From Marivirga atlantica (GTDB taxonomy: Bacteria > Bacteroidota > Bacteroidia > Cytophagales > Cyclobacteriaceae), in NCBI RefSeq assembly GCF_016734805.1, contig NZ_JAERQG010000002.1, positions 744,001 to 808,000 on the forward strand: a stretch of DNA of 64,000 nt, written 5' to 3'. The position numbers and the translations under genes are program-made. Shown here one piece after another: positions 35,360 through 44,922 of the stretch. Numbering within the stretch: position 1 is the stretch's first letter; every line of letters starts with the position of its first letter. The notes beneath the pieces were generated by a model. It saw only the letters and a list, made by a program, of their open reading frames with translations, was not told where the DNA came from and did no database searches.

Positions 35360-35794
35360 ATGAAAAATTTACCTAATATCAAGACTTTTGTAGTGGACGA
35401 TGATCCATTCTTTCTTCAAATCATGGAGCAGGTTCTTCTAAACCTGGGGATTGATGATGTTACCTGTTTCGATAATGGGTTTGACATACAGAACAGCTTA
35501 CATCAAAAACCTGAAATCATCTTTCTTGACTATAACCTGGAAGGCATAACAGGATATGATGTCCTTAAAAAAATCAAAAGATACGATCCTGACATTTACG
35601 TAATTCTTATTTCAGCACAAGATGAAATAAAGCCTGCGGTAGATGCGCTTAAGCACGGAGCATTTGATTATTTACAAAAATCAAATGACACGATGAATCA
35701 GGTGGAGGCAATCATAGGAAAAGTGCTTGCTGTAAAAGAAGCTTTGGAAAAGAATAAGCCAACACTTCTAAAAAGAATCTTTCAAATAAAGTAG
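35360..35794 (+). CDS. Stand-alone receiver-domain response regulator
   Basis: This 144-residue protein is a single receiver domain with no output domain. It has acidic VDDDPF near residue 12, phospho-acceptor Asp in IIFLDYNLEG (about residue 57) and Lys in DYLQKSND. It is the first gene of the EPS transcription unit, two bases before the export lipoprotein gene. It could take phosphate from the nearby hybrid kinase's HPt and control EPS assembly by protein contact, as CheY-like proteins do (inference). Its receiver resembles that of the NtrC-type protein at 24259 (KPEIIFLDYNLEGITG versus KPDVVCIDFGLPDLSG), so they may be paralogues. Confidence 0.88.
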   Translation: MKNLPNIKTFVVDDDPFFLQIMEQVLLNLGIDDVTCFDNGFDIQNSLHQKPEIIFLDYNLEGITGYDVLKKIKRYDPDIYVILISAQDEIKPAVDALKHGAFDYLQKSNDTMNQVEAIIGKVLAVKEALEKNKPTLLKRIFQIK

Positions 35795-35795
35795 C

Positions 35796-36548
35796 ATGAA
35801 GAAGTCATTTCACATATTACTCTCATTTATGCTTTTGCTAGTACTTCTTAGTTCGTGCAAAACGCAGAACTTATTTGAATCACAAAAGCCTGATGATTAT
35901 ATAGCCACGCTTGACAGTGTTTTCTATAATAATCAGGATTATGAATACAGAATCAAAAAGGATGATAAGGTAAGCATAAGTTTATGGGGACAAGATGAAT
36001 TAAGTATCGGCTCAGTTTACGGTATTTATAATTCAAATGAGGTATATGGGAAATGGCTTTTGGTTGATGCGCAAGGAATGATTTCTCTACCGAAGATTGG
36101 CCCTTTTTATGTTGAAGGTAAATCGGTCATAGAAATGAAGGACACCCTAAAAAACGTATTTAGCAAATGGGTGCAAAACCCAGTAGTTGATGTAAAAATC
36201 CTTAATAAGGAGATAACCATTTTGGGAGAGGTGAGAACTCCGGGAGTTGTAAAAATAGACAAAGACCGAAACCAATTGATGGAGTTGATCGCCAAATGTA
36301 GTGGATTTGAATTCTACGCAAATCTGAAGAAGATAAAAGTGTTAAGACAAGTTGGTGCGGATGTAGCTGTTACCAACATTGATTTAACCAAAGCTGATCA
36401 CCTTTCACAAAGAAATCTTTACCTCTTACCGGGCGATGTTGTAATAATCCCTTCTAAGAGATATAAGGAGTTCGACAAGCGTATTTCTGTAATTATACCA
36501 TTAACTACCACAGTTTCTGCTGCGGCAATCATAATGGGATTATTCTAA
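35796..36548 (+). CDS. Polysaccharide export lipoprotein (Wza/PES family)
   Basis: This protein of 250 residues has a lipoprotein signal peptide with lipobox LLSSC (Cys near residue 22). It has a polysaccharide biosynthesis/export N-terminal domain (YRIKKDDKVSISLWGQDEL) and one SLBB domain (ITILGEVRTPGVVKI). A hydrophobic C-terminal segment (IPLTTTVSAAAIIMGLF) resembles the C-terminal membrane helix of Wza. Wza proteins form the outer-membrane pore for EPS. The next gene, the co-polymerase, begins 5 bases on. Confidence 0.92.
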   Translation: MKKSFHILLSFMLLLVLLSSCKTQNLFESQKPDDYIATLDSVFYNNQDYEYRIKKDDKVSISLWGQDELSIGSVYGIYNSNEVYGKWLLVDAQGMISLPKIGPFYVEGKSVIEMKDTLKNVFSKWVQNPVVDVKILNKEITILGEVRTPGVVKIDKDRNQLMELIAKCSGFEFYANLKKIKVLRQVGADVAVTNIDLTKADHLSQRNLYLLPGDVVIIPSKRYKEFDKRISVIIPLTTTVSAAAIIMGLF

Positions 36549-36553
36549 ATTCT

Positions 36554-38740
36554 ATGAAAGATACGCTCATCATATTCAGACCATACCTTAGAGGCTTACC
36601 TATCATTCTTTTTATGATGATTGGCGGGTACATGCTCGCTTCAAAGTACCTCAATTATGTTACGCCAATGTATGAGAGTACAACTAAAGTTAAGCTGGCA
36701 GATATTTCAGAGGGTATAACCAATAGCAATCTTTTTAAGGATTTTGATGTATTCGCTACATCTAACAAGGTAGCTGGTGAAATTGAAGTTCTTAAATCCG
36801 AAGTATTATTAAATAAGGCTTTGGATCAGCTAGACTTTGATTTAGAAATTTACAGAAAGGGCAAAATCAGATCTGTAGAGCTTTATCATGAAAGTCCTGT
36901 TAAGATTCACTTTGGTGAACTGACGGAAAATATTGAGAATAAAGAAATTGATTTTCAGATAGATGCGGATAACCTCATCAAGTTAGTAAACCAGAATGGT
37001 GTATATGCCAGCGGCCAATTAGGAGACACAATAACAGCTCCTTTTGGCAGAGTGCTTTTTACTAAGAATGAAGAAGCATTTTCTGGAAATACCCACTTGA
37101 AAGTTGTGGATAATTATAGCTTCAAATTCTTAAAAAGAAGTAGCCTAATAAGCACGGTTAAAAAGAACCTGGATATAACAGCTGTTGATAAAGATGTTGC
37201 TGTAATTAGGATTATCTTCAAATCACCAAATCCTGAAAAGGCAGCTAAATTAGCGGCAACCTTGGCAGAGGTTTATATCCACGATTATATAGATTCAAAA
37301 TACAAAGTTGCCAACATCACTGCTAACTTTTTAGAAAAGCAGATTGATGCTGTAAATACAAAGTTGATTGAGTCTGAAAATAATATCCAAAACTTCAGAG
37401 ATAGAAATGGTATCACCAACATCAGACAAGAAACTGAAACAGAGTTAAGAAGGATTTCGCAGCTTAAAATTCAACAAACTAATTTGAAGATGAGCCTTCA
37501 GGCAATTGAGGAGCTTGAGGCCTATGTGAAAGCCGGCAAAGATAACTTCCTTGAATTGGCTCCCAATTTTGAGGCCTTTACGGATTTATTATCAACAGAG
37601 ATTGTCAAAAACATCAAAGCATTACAAGCAGAGAAAAAGGATCTTCTTTTAGTTTATACCGAAGAGGAGGAATCTGTTCAGATTATTGATAAAAAGATCG
37701 AGGACTTGAAGCTTTACCTCATCGAAAGTATTTCCAACACAAGAAAAAACTTACAGACAAAATATGAGCTTCTCTCGAGTCAGATTACTGAATCGGAAAA
37801 GGTATTTATTAAGGTGCCCGCTCATGAAAAAATGCTGACTATTCTTAATAGAGAATTCAACATTTATGAGAAATCTTTCAACTTTCTGAATGAAAAGAAA
37901 ATAGAGGCAGAAATTGCTCAAGCTGCTAAAATAGCCTTCCATAGAGTGATCAGTCCTGCGGCTGTTCCTCAGGTTCCTGTTTCACCCAATAGAACCATTA
38001 TTAAAATTGTAGCAGCAATGCTAGGGATGTTTGGGGCTATTGCTTTCATATTTGTGATTCATGCTTTAAAGGCCAGAGTTAATAACAGAAAGACTATTGA
38101 AGACAACTCTTTAATTCCTTTAGCGGTAGAAACACCCAAGTTAAAAATGGCAGAAGATGAAATCACTCATTTTCAACGCTTGGTTACTCAGCTTGAAATT
38201 AAAGGACTTATTCAGCCTAATGCCATCATTAGCATTAGTGATTTTAAAAAGAATGAAGGTGCTCTATACAACGGACTTCATTTAGCTAAAACATTATCTA
38301 AACAAGGTGCTAGAGTAATGGTACTAGATGTTGCCGATCAGGCAGCCTCTTTTCCTGACAAGTTTCAGTCAATATTAGAAGATGGTACGGGTGTAGATAT
38401 CATGAACTTGAAAGACTCGGGCTTTGAGCTGATGTCAAAAGACAACGCAAGACAATATATTTTGAATATGGCTGAGCAATATGATTATACTTTAATACTT
38501 AATGACTATTTGGGTAGCAGAAATTCACTGCTTATGCTGGCATTCTCGAATGTGAATTTTATTTCATTAGATGCACGCTTAACACTGGCAAGTAAGATAA
38601 CTGAAGCCAATTTATTGATTGAGGAGTATGAAGTGAAGGATACTCATTTCATTCTGAATAGAGCTCATTATAATCCAAATATTGTGGTTGAAGTATATAG
38701 CTACCTCAAGAAACTAATCAAAAAGTTCATTAAGAAATGA
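36554..38740 (+). CDS. Wzc-like polysaccharide co-polymerase with degenerate kinase domain
   Basis: This 728-residue inner-membrane protein controls EPS chain length and links to the export pore. It has an N-terminal Wzz segment with a membrane helix (about 14-33), a long periplasmic coiled-coil (about 250-450), the PxxP region FHRVISPAAVPQVPVSPNRT and a second helix (about 480-505). A cytoplasmic BY-kinase-like domain follows. In that domain the Walker A site is lost: SISDFKKNEGALYNGLHLAK lacks GKS/T, and the A' motif reads VLDVADQA instead of DxDxR. There is no C-terminal tyrosine cluster. It is therefore a pseudokinase, probably acting structurally. Confidence 0.9.
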   Translation: MKDTLIIFRPYLRGLPIILFMMIGGYMLASKYLNYVTPMYESTTKVKLADISEGITNSNLFKDFDVFATSNKVAGEIEVLKSEVLLNKALDQLDFDLEIYRKGKIRSVELYHESPVKIHFGELTENIENKEIDFQIDADNLIKLVNQNGVYASGQLGDTITAPFGRVLFTKNEEAFSGNTHLKVVDNYSFKFLKRSSLISTVKKNLDITAVDKDVAVIRIIFKSPNPEKAAKLAATLAEVYIHDYIDSKYKVANITANFLEKQIDAVNTKLIESENNIQNFRDRNGITNIRQETETELRRISQLKIQQTNLKMSLQAIEELEAYVKAGKDNFLELAPNFEAFTDLLSTEIVKNIKALQAEKKDLLLVYTEEEESVQIIDKKIEDLKLYLIESISNTRKNLQTKYELLSSQITESEKVFIKVPAHEKMLTILNREFNIYEKSFNFLNEKKIEAEIAQAAKIAFHRVISPAAVPQVPVSPNRTIIKIVAAMLGMFGAIAFIFVIHALKARVNNRKTIEDNSLIPLAVETPKLKMAEDEITHFQRLVTQLEIKGLIQPNAIISISDFKKNEGALYNGLHLAKTLSKQGARVMVLDVADQAASFPDKFQSILEDGTGVDIMNLKDSGFELMSKDNARQYILNMAEQYDYTLILNDYLGSRNSLLMLAFSNVNFISLDARLTLASKITEANLLIEEYEVKDTHFILNRAHYNPNIVVEVYSYLKKLIKKFIKK

Positions 38741-39984
38741 AGTCTTCTGTGCTAAAAATATTGAATAACAAGAAGTTACTTCTCATCGCAGATCAAGGTC
38801 TGTTTAGTGGCATGAGTTTTTTGATGACAATTGTAATTGCCAGACTATTTTCTCCTGAGCTTTTCGGGCAATATGCAGCCATTATGATTGCTATTTATTT
38901 TGTAATGAATTTGACTAATTCATTGGTGATACAACCTCTACAGGTAATTATCGCTAAAACAAGTAATAAAAGTAATTACTTGCTATTTAACCTTGTACAG
39001 CTATGCGTCATCATCAGCTTAATAGTAGTTATTTCCTTTATTGCTGCGGAGTTTATTTTTTCTTCGTTTTCGTTTTACAACTATTATAAACAAGTGCTTG
39101 CACTATTAGCTGCTTTCTTATTACATGATTACTTCAGAAAGATTTCTTTAGCGAATAGTGAAGTTATAAAAGCATTGGTATTAGATATTGCCTACGTATT
39201 CTCAACTGCCACGATATTGGCATTTACCTTTTATGCTGATATCTCTTTTTCATACTTCATCTTATTACTCGCCTTGGCTTATGTTCCGGCTATTGCTTTG
39301 GGCCTATTCACAACTAAATTAATTAATGTAAGAGTAAGTGATTGGACTCAGTATATGAGGGAACACCTCAATCACGGAAAATGGTTATTAATGAGCGCTA
39401 CTATACAGTGGTGGTCAAGTAATTTATTTGTGGTAATGTCGGGTTTGTATTTGGGCGTGGAGGCTTTAGGTGCTTTTAGGTTAGTGCAATCACTTTTTGG
39501 CGTTATCAATGTCTTCCTGCAAACCTTTGAAAATTATGTATTACCGAATGCCTCACGTATCTATGAAGTTTCTGCAGAGCAGGCAAGTAGCTATTTATAT
39601 AATCTTAATGTTAAGTCAATTTTAGCTTTCGGAACTGTACTGATCGGTATATTCAGCTTTGCTGAATTATTACTTAAAATATCAGTAGGTCAGGATTATG
39701 TGCCGTATGCTTTTGTTGTTAGAGGTATGGTTATTCTTTACTTTATCATCATTGCTGCATACCCAATACGCTTGGGTATAAGATTATTACTTCTAAACAA
39801 GATTTATTTAATAGGCTATGTGTTTACACTGATCTTTAGTCTTATCAGTTTCAAATTTTTACTTCAACAGTTTGAGCTAACTGGTGCCATAGCTGGCTTA
39901 ATTGTTTCGCAATTAATTCTCGCAGGCTTTTGGTACTCACGCTTAATCAAAAACAACTTTAGAATATGGAAATCATTCATGTAG
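38737..39984 (+). CDS. Oligosaccharide flippase (Wzx/MATE-like)
   Basis: This 415-residue polytopic membrane protein has about 12 predicted helices and the N-terminal pattern of the polysaccharide transporter family: LIADQGLFSGMSFLMTIVIA, then LFGQYAAIMIA. It would flip undecaprenyl-linked repeat units to the periplasmic face. It overlaps the co-polymerase by four bases (ATGA) and the next glycosyltransferase by 19 bases. Confidence 0.85.
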   Translation: MKSSVLKILNNKKLLLIADQGLFSGMSFLMTIVIARLFSPELFGQYAAIMIAIYFVMNLTNSLVIQPLQVIIAKTSNKSNYLLFNLVQLCVIISLIVVISFIAAEFIFSSFSFYNYYKQVLALLAAFLLHDYFRKISLANSEVIKALVLDIAYVFSTATILAFTFYADISFSYFILLLALAYVPAIALGLFTTKLINVRVSDWTQYMREHLNHGKWLLMSATIQWWSSNLFVVMSGLYLGVEALGAFRLVQSLFGVINVFLQTFENYVLPNASRIYEVSAEQASSYLYNLNVKSILAFGTVLIGIFSFAELLLKISVGQDYVPYAFVVRGMVILYFIIIAAYPIRLGIRLLLLNKIYLIGYVFTLIFSLISFKFLLQQFELTGAIAGLIVSQLILAGFWYSRLIKNNFRIWKSFM

Positions 39985-41069
39985 TACTCGGAAAAGCTAA
40001 CCCAGCACGTATGAACGGGGTAAATAAAGTGGTCTATCAGTTGGCAACTAATCAAGCTGAAAGTGGCAGAAGGGTAGCAGTTTGGGGCATAACTAAAGAT
40101 ACTGTTCAAAACTATGGTGAACGTAATTTTGAAACCAGATTGTTTTTGGCTCAAAGAAATCCATTCAAACTGAATAAATTTTTAAAAGAAGCCATTATGC
40201 TAAAAAATAAGCAGGCAGTATTTCATCTTCATGGTGGATGGATTCCCGTATTTTTTGGTTTAGCCAGTTTTTTAAAACGAAACAAAATACCTTATGTAAT
40301 AACCGGACATGGTGCTTACAATACGGTAGCAATGGAAAAAAGTAAATGGACGAAAAAAATGTACTTCCATCTATTTGAGAAGCATTTACTACGTGGTGCT
40401 GAAAAGGTACACTCCATTGGTGAGTCAGAGGTTAAGGGCTTGCAACGAATCTTTAAAAAAGATAAAAACTTTTTGATGCCATATGGTTTTGAAGTAGCTA
40501 AGTCAGAAATTCAGGTAAACAAAGGAGATGATTTTATAATTGGTTTCGTAGGCAGATTAACTGCCTATACCAAAGGTCTTGATTTGCTTTTGACAGCCTT
40601 TAAAAATTTCAATAACAAATATCCGGAAAGTAAACTATGGTTGGTGGGAGACGGTGATGATAGACAGAGTTTGGAGCACATGATAATTGATATTCAGATT
40701 GAAAACGTAATCTTTTATGGTGCAAAGTACGGAGAAGAGAAAGATACACTGATTAAACAAATGGATGTTTTCGCACATCCTTCAAGAAATGAAGGCTTAC
40801 CTAGTTCAGTTTTGGAAGCTGCCAGTCTTTCTGTTCCGTCCGTTGTTTCAGAATTTACAAATGTTGGCAACTACCTTGAAGAATTTAGCGCGGGTATAAA
40901 GATCAAAAGGAATGATGCGAAACATCTGGAACTAGCCTTTGAACAGTTATATACAAAAAAAGAGGCGGGAAATTTAAAAGAGCTTGGTCATAATGCCAGA
41001 AATATGGTGCAAGAAGCTTTTTCATGGAATAGAATAATCCAACAGTTTGACGCTTTATATGCGGTATGA
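39966..41069 (+). CDS. Glycosyltransferase family 4 protein
   Basis: This 367-residue GT-B enzyme of the GT4 family has an N-terminal acceptor domain (FHLHGGWIPVFFG, YVITGHGAYN) and a C-terminal donor domain with GFVGRLTAYTKGLDLLL, LWLVGDGDD and the EX7E-type DVFAHPSRNEGLPSSVLEA. It adds a sugar during EPS repeat synthesis; donor and acceptor are unknown. Its start lies inside the flippase gene, and its stop overlaps the polymerase start by four bases. Confidence 0.9.
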   Translation: MEIIHVVLGKANPARMNGVNKVVYQLATNQAESGRRVAVWGITKDTVQNYGERNFETRLFLAQRNPFKLNKFLKEAIMLKNKQAVFHLHGGWIPVFFGLASFLKRNKIPYVITGHGAYNTVAMEKSKWTKKMYFHLFEKHLLRGAEKVHSIGESEVKGLQRIFKKDKNFLMPYGFEVAKSEIQVNKGDDFIIGFVGRLTAYTKGLDLLLTAFKNFNNKYPESKLWLVGDGDDRQSLEHMIIDIQIENVIFYGAKYGEEKDTLIKQMDVFAHPSRNEGLPSSVLEAASLSVPSVVSEFTNVGNYLEEFSAGIKIKRNDAKHLELAFEQLYTKKEAGNLKELGHNARNMVQEAFSWNRIIQQFDALYAV

Positions 41070-42361
41070 AGACTATTACTTCAAATATTGACCATAGCCA
41101 ATTTTATAAGAAGGTCAACTTTCAGCTTTTCTTAATCCTTCTTTTAATGGTAGCCTGCTTTTTTACCTGGAGCGAAAATGTAGTCATTACTCGGGGGATA
41201 AAGGTAGTTGGGAGAATGGGTGTACTTTTTAGTTCTTATTTGGTATACAAGAAAATTATCAACTACGGAGCTGTAGACAACTTAAAGTGGAATAATGTAA
41301 TGTCTATATTTTTCTATGGCACTTATTTATTTTTAGGTTTCGCTTCTTTTATGTGGAGTACCAATGTAGGATATAGTGCACTGCAATGGTTTATGACTAC
41401 TCAAACCTTAGTGTTTTGCTACTATTTTGTGAAATGTCTTTTCTTATTGGATAAGTTCTTCCCTGAACATCCTATCAGGTTGTATAATTTATTGGGTGAT
41501 GCCTGCTTCGTTTTGCTAAGTATTTTTGTGGTTGGCATGTGGGTGAACCCTGATGTTTTTTTCCGAATGACACATGGAGGAGAAGAAGCCAGACTAGGAG
41601 GTTATATGATGAATCCTAATGAATTAGGAATGTTAGCAGGGGTTGGTGTAGCAGGCTTGATATTCGATTTAAGAAGAAACCATAAAAGATGGTGGACCAT
41701 TTTTAAGTTGGCTGTGATGTTTTATGCTCTTTATGCAACTGGATCAAGGTCTTCATTAATTGGTGCTTTACTTATTATCGGTTTTCATGTTAAGCAGTCT
41801 TCAAATGCCAAACTTAAAATTTTAATAATAACAGGTATGATAGTGGTAGCACCAGTGGCTATCTGGAAAGTTGTTTTGAAAGATGGCGATACCGAAAGGC
41901 TTGAAGAAGTAATGAGTATGACTGGCCGTTTACCTTTCTGGACAGCTTTGATCAATGAAGGTTTGCCAAGAGAGCCTCTTCTAGGTTTCGGCTTTATGCG
42001 GATTGATTATAAAGAATATTTTCAAAGTACGCATACTTATCCTGGTAAGATGACACATAATACATTTATGCAAGTGCTGATGAATTTAGGGTTTATTGGT
42101 ATCACGGTCATCATTTTTCAGATGATCTTTACTTTTAAAGGAATAGCCAAAGAAAATGATGAAAAACGCTTGATGCTGTATTGTATTTTAATACCCCTCA
42201 TTATTAATTCACTTACTGAGTTTGGCATTTATGGTGAATCTAACTATGGCATTTTATTCTATCAACTTATTATACTCTACATATCCTTTAGGGATAACCA
42301 CATCTTGAGTCCGGCCGGCAGATTATACCTTAAAAAGAGACGTCCCGACTTAGCTGTCTAA
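41066..42361 (+). CDS. O-antigen ligase/polymerase-like protein (Wzy family)
   Basis: This 431-residue multi-spanning membrane protein shows the Wzy_C/O-antigen ligase core: GGYMMNPNELGMLAGVGVAG, ATGSRSSLIGALLI and, in the periplasmic loop, MTHNTFMQVLMNLGFIG. It most likely polymerises EPS repeat units. It is the last gene of the first EPS unit; a 147-base gap with a regulatory dyad follows. Confidence 0.85.
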   Translation: MKTITSNIDHSQFYKKVNFQLFLILLLMVACFFTWSENVVITRGIKVVGRMGVLFSSYLVYKKIINYGAVDNLKWNNVMSIFFYGTYLFLGFASFMWSTNVGYSALQWFMTTQTLVFCYYFVKCLFLLDKFFPEHPIRLYNLLGDACFVLLSIFVVGMWVNPDVFFRMTHGGEEARLGGYMMNPNELGMLAGVGVAGLIFDLRRNHKRWWTIFKLAVMFYALYATGSRSSLIGALLIIGFHVKQSSNAKLKILIITGMIVVAPVAIWKVVLKDGDTERLEEVMSMTGRLPFWTALINEGLPREPLLGFGFMRIDYKEYFQSTHTYPGKMTHNTFMQVLMNLGFIGITVIIFQMIFTFKGIAKENDEKRLMLYCILIPLIINSLTEFGIYGESNYGILFYQLIILYISFRDNHILSPAGRLYLKKRRPDLAV

Positions 42362-42379
42362 TTCCATTTCTCAAACATG

Positions 42380-42464
42380 TTCCAAAATATGGAATATGTG
42401 TTTGCGTCAAACCTGTCCCCAGTTCATTTAAATGCTGTTTTCCGCAGATGGCATCACTGTTGTC
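42380..42464 (+). promoter_or_regulatory. Dyad site 3 and sigma-54-like promoter
   Basis: TTCCA-N5-TGGAA at 42380-42394 is the same dyad as sites 1, 2 and 4. TGGCATCACTGTTGTC (42449-42464) is the best sigma-54-type element in the window (consensus TGGCACGNNNNTTGCA). Its GG lies 64 bases after the dyad centre. Only a weak IHF-like match lies between (42417-42429). A hairpin (42468-42499) comes just before the gene start. Confidence 0.55.
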
Positions 42465-42508
42465 AATGTTTTACAGCCTTAGTAGGCTAAATGTAAAACT
42501 TAAAATGT

Positions 42509-44920
42509 ATGTCAATGAATAAGCTATTTGATGAATTAGGATACACCGGGTCAAGCATTACAGATGGTGGAAAAGAACTCAAGCTATTAGTTGTAAATAA
42601 CCCTGATGGAAGTATTAGATGGGTTGTTCCTGCAACTGCGCGCAAAGCTTATTTCTTAAAATTTTATAATACATCAAGCCTGAAGGCCAAGCTGATGGCA
42701 CTATGTTTTAAGCTTGTTTTTCTATTAAGGCTTCAGCATGTAATCTTGAAATCGAAACTTGTAGTCATTAAACCGAATAGCCAGCTAAATCAAATTATTG
42801 ACTTATGGGGTAATAAAGCTTGGGCAATCTTTACAGGCACGCCTGGCCCTAACAATAAAAAGATACTTTATTACATAAGGGGCAGAAGAAGCTTCTTTGT
42901 GAAGTTTTCAAGTAAATTTAATAGTGTTAGACTCATTCAGAATGAGTCAAAAACAATCGATCTTTTAACTAAAAATAACATCTGCACTTTTGAATTTCCT
43001 GATGTATATAAGAATAACGGTACTTCCTTAACATTAACAGACATTTCAGAAAATAGTGCCAGATCAACTGAATTAAGTCGACATCATTTTCTGGCCCTGC
43101 AAGAGATATCCCTTATTAAACCCACTAAAATTCAGACATTTAATTTTGATGAGTTAGTAAAATCATTCGAAAGAAAATTGGGTCAGCTTTCTGAACAAGG
43201 TGACGAAAGAGTATCTCAGGCACTTTACAAGAAGCTTAGAATGTTATTAGCCAATCTTAAGGAGCAGAATCTTACTACAGGTCTAATACATGGTGACTTT
43301 ACACCATGGAATACTTATTACAAAAATGGACAGCTTGGAATATACGACTGGGAGCTAAGTAGCTTTAATGTACAAGGGTATGATTTCTTTCATTTTGTTA
43401 TTCAGAAGGGGATTCTTTTGGAAAGAAAAACCTGGAAGGAGATTTACGCAGAATTACGCTATTATGCATCCAAACCATATTTTTCCTCTTGTTTCCCAGA
43501 GGTGGCAAAGAGTTTTAACGAATACCTGGCTGCTTATTTACTTTTTAATACAATTGAAAACCTTTCGTTATTCCAAAAACAGGAAAAATGGCATATTCAG
43601 GTTAATTGGCTTTTGAGCACCTGGAATCAGGCAATTAGCCAACTACTTGCTGAATTTATAGGTGATAGAAAAGTATTACTGATTGATGCATTTAGTTATT
43701 TCAATAAGTTCGAATATGCAGGAATTAAAGTGCCTAACATAGCCGTAGACTTTATCTCAGAGGAATCGGACGTTGACTTATGCATTAAAAAAGCTGATGC
43801 GAGCCAATTCGTGAATTATTTACAAGATCATCCTTTAGTGGCTAAGTTAAGAGTGCTAAGAAAAAGCTACATGTTTGAAGTAAAAGCAATTCTTAGCAAT
43901 GGTCAACAGCTTGATTTTGATTTGTTGTGGAATCTTAAAGTAAAAGAACTATCAGTATTAAGCTTTAAAGAATTACTGCATGATTATCAGATAAACGATT
44001 ATGGCGTAAAGGTGACTTCCGTTTTAAATACTGCCAGGTTTATAGGATTGTTTTATGGTATGAACGGAGCCAATGTGCCTAAAAAGTATAATAACCTGAT
44101 GCTTAACCTGAAAAGCTCATCACAACTTCTCGATAGAATTATTTTTGATTCAGCTATTAATGGTTCCATTCCAAGGTACAAACTCAAATTGCTTAAATCA
44201 GGCGATCCGGAGAATAGCGGTATTAATTATGTTAAAAACTTATTCCTTTATGTGCTTGATACCTTAAAAACACTACTGAAATACAAAGGCTTTGTAGTCA
44301 CTTTCAGTGGAGTTGATGGAGCAGGAAAGAGCACTGTGATAGATAATCTTAAGCACAGACTTGAAAAGAAATATAGAAGGAGAGTGGTTGTATTAAGACA
44401 CAGACCTTCGCTACTTCCTATTTTGAGTGTCTGGACAAAAGGGAAAAAGAAAGCCCAGGAGGATGTCATCAACGCTTTACCTCGCCAAGGAAACAACAAG
44501 AGTACAATTGGCTCATTAGTCCGATTCGCCTATTACTATATAGATTATTTAATCGGACAGTTCTACGTGCATATACGATATGTAAGTTTAGGAGTGGTGG
44601 TTTTATATGACAGATATTATTTCGACTTTATAAATGACGGAAAGAGAAGTAATATCAATTTACCTGAAAAATGGGTAAAGCCTTGGTATAAGTTACTCTT
44701 AAAACCAGATGTGAACTTCTTTTTATATGCCGATCCTCAGGAAATTCTGAGAAGAAAGCAAGAGTTGAATGAAGAAGATATTAAGTCTTTGACTTCAAAA
44801 TACCTCAATCTATTTAAAAGTCTTAACAAGGGTAAGCGTTCGCGCTATATCCCTGTAGAAAATAAGAATCTTGATGATACACTCAATCTGATTGAAAAGA
44901 GAACAGCTTTAAGTATGTGA
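42509..44920 (+). CDS. Three-part protein: APH-like kinase, nucleotidyltransferase-like middle, thymidylate-kinase-like P-loop domain
   Basis: This protein of 803 residues has an unusual arrangement. Residues about 100-380 resemble aminoglycoside/choline phosphotransferases, with a Brenner-type LIHGDFTPWNTYY near 260 and GIYDWELSS as the metal site. The middle (about 395-560) has DFISEESDVDLCI and LDFDLLWN, which look like a nucleotidyltransferase acidic core. Residues about 595-800 form a P-loop kinase with TFSGVDGAGKSTVIDNL near 600, LYDRYYFD as the DRY-like motif and a lid with RRKQEL. EPS loci sometimes carry TMP-kinase-like proteins of unknown role. The small-molecule substrate is unknown. 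The start could be ATG 42509 or 42515. Confidence 0.7.
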   Translation: MSMNKLFDELGYTGSSITDGGKELKLLVVNNPDGSIRWVVPATARKAYFLKFYNTSSLKAKLMALCFKLVFLLRLQHVILKSKLVVIKPNSQLNQIIDLWGNKAWAIFTGTPGPNNKKILYYIRGRRSFFVKFSSKFNSVRLIQNESKTIDLLTKNNICTFEFPDVYKNNGTSLTLTDISENSARSTELSRHHFLALQEISLIKPTKIQTFNFDELVKSFERKLGQLSEQGDERVSQALYKKLRMLLANLKEQNLTTGLIHGDFTPWNTYYKNGQLGIYDWELSSFNVQGYDFFHFVIQKGILLERKTWKEIYAELRYYASKPYFSSCFPEVAKSFNEYLAAYLLFNTIENLSLFQKQEKWHIQVNWLLSTWNQAISQLLAEFIGDRKVLLIDAFSYFNKFEYAGIKVPNIAVDFISEESDVDLCIKKADASQFVNYLQDHPLVAKLRVLRKSYMFEVKAILSNGQQLDFDLLWNLKVKELSVLSFKELLHDYQINDYGVKVTSVLNTARFIGLFYGMNGANVPKKYNNLMLNLKSSSQLLDRIIFDSAINGSIPRYKLKLLKSGDPENSGINYVKNLFLYVLDTLKTLLKYKGFVVTFSGVDGAGKSTVIDNLKHRLEKKYRRRVVVLRHRPSLLPILSVWTKGKKKAQEDVINALPRQGNNKSTIGSLVRFAYYYIDYLIGQFYVHIRYVSLGVVVLYDRYYFDFINDGKRSNINLPEKWVKPWYKLLLKPDVNFFLYADPQEILRRKQELNEEDIKSLTSKYLNLFKSLNKGKRSRYIPVENKNLDDTLNLIEKRTALSM

Positions 44921-44922
44921 TT

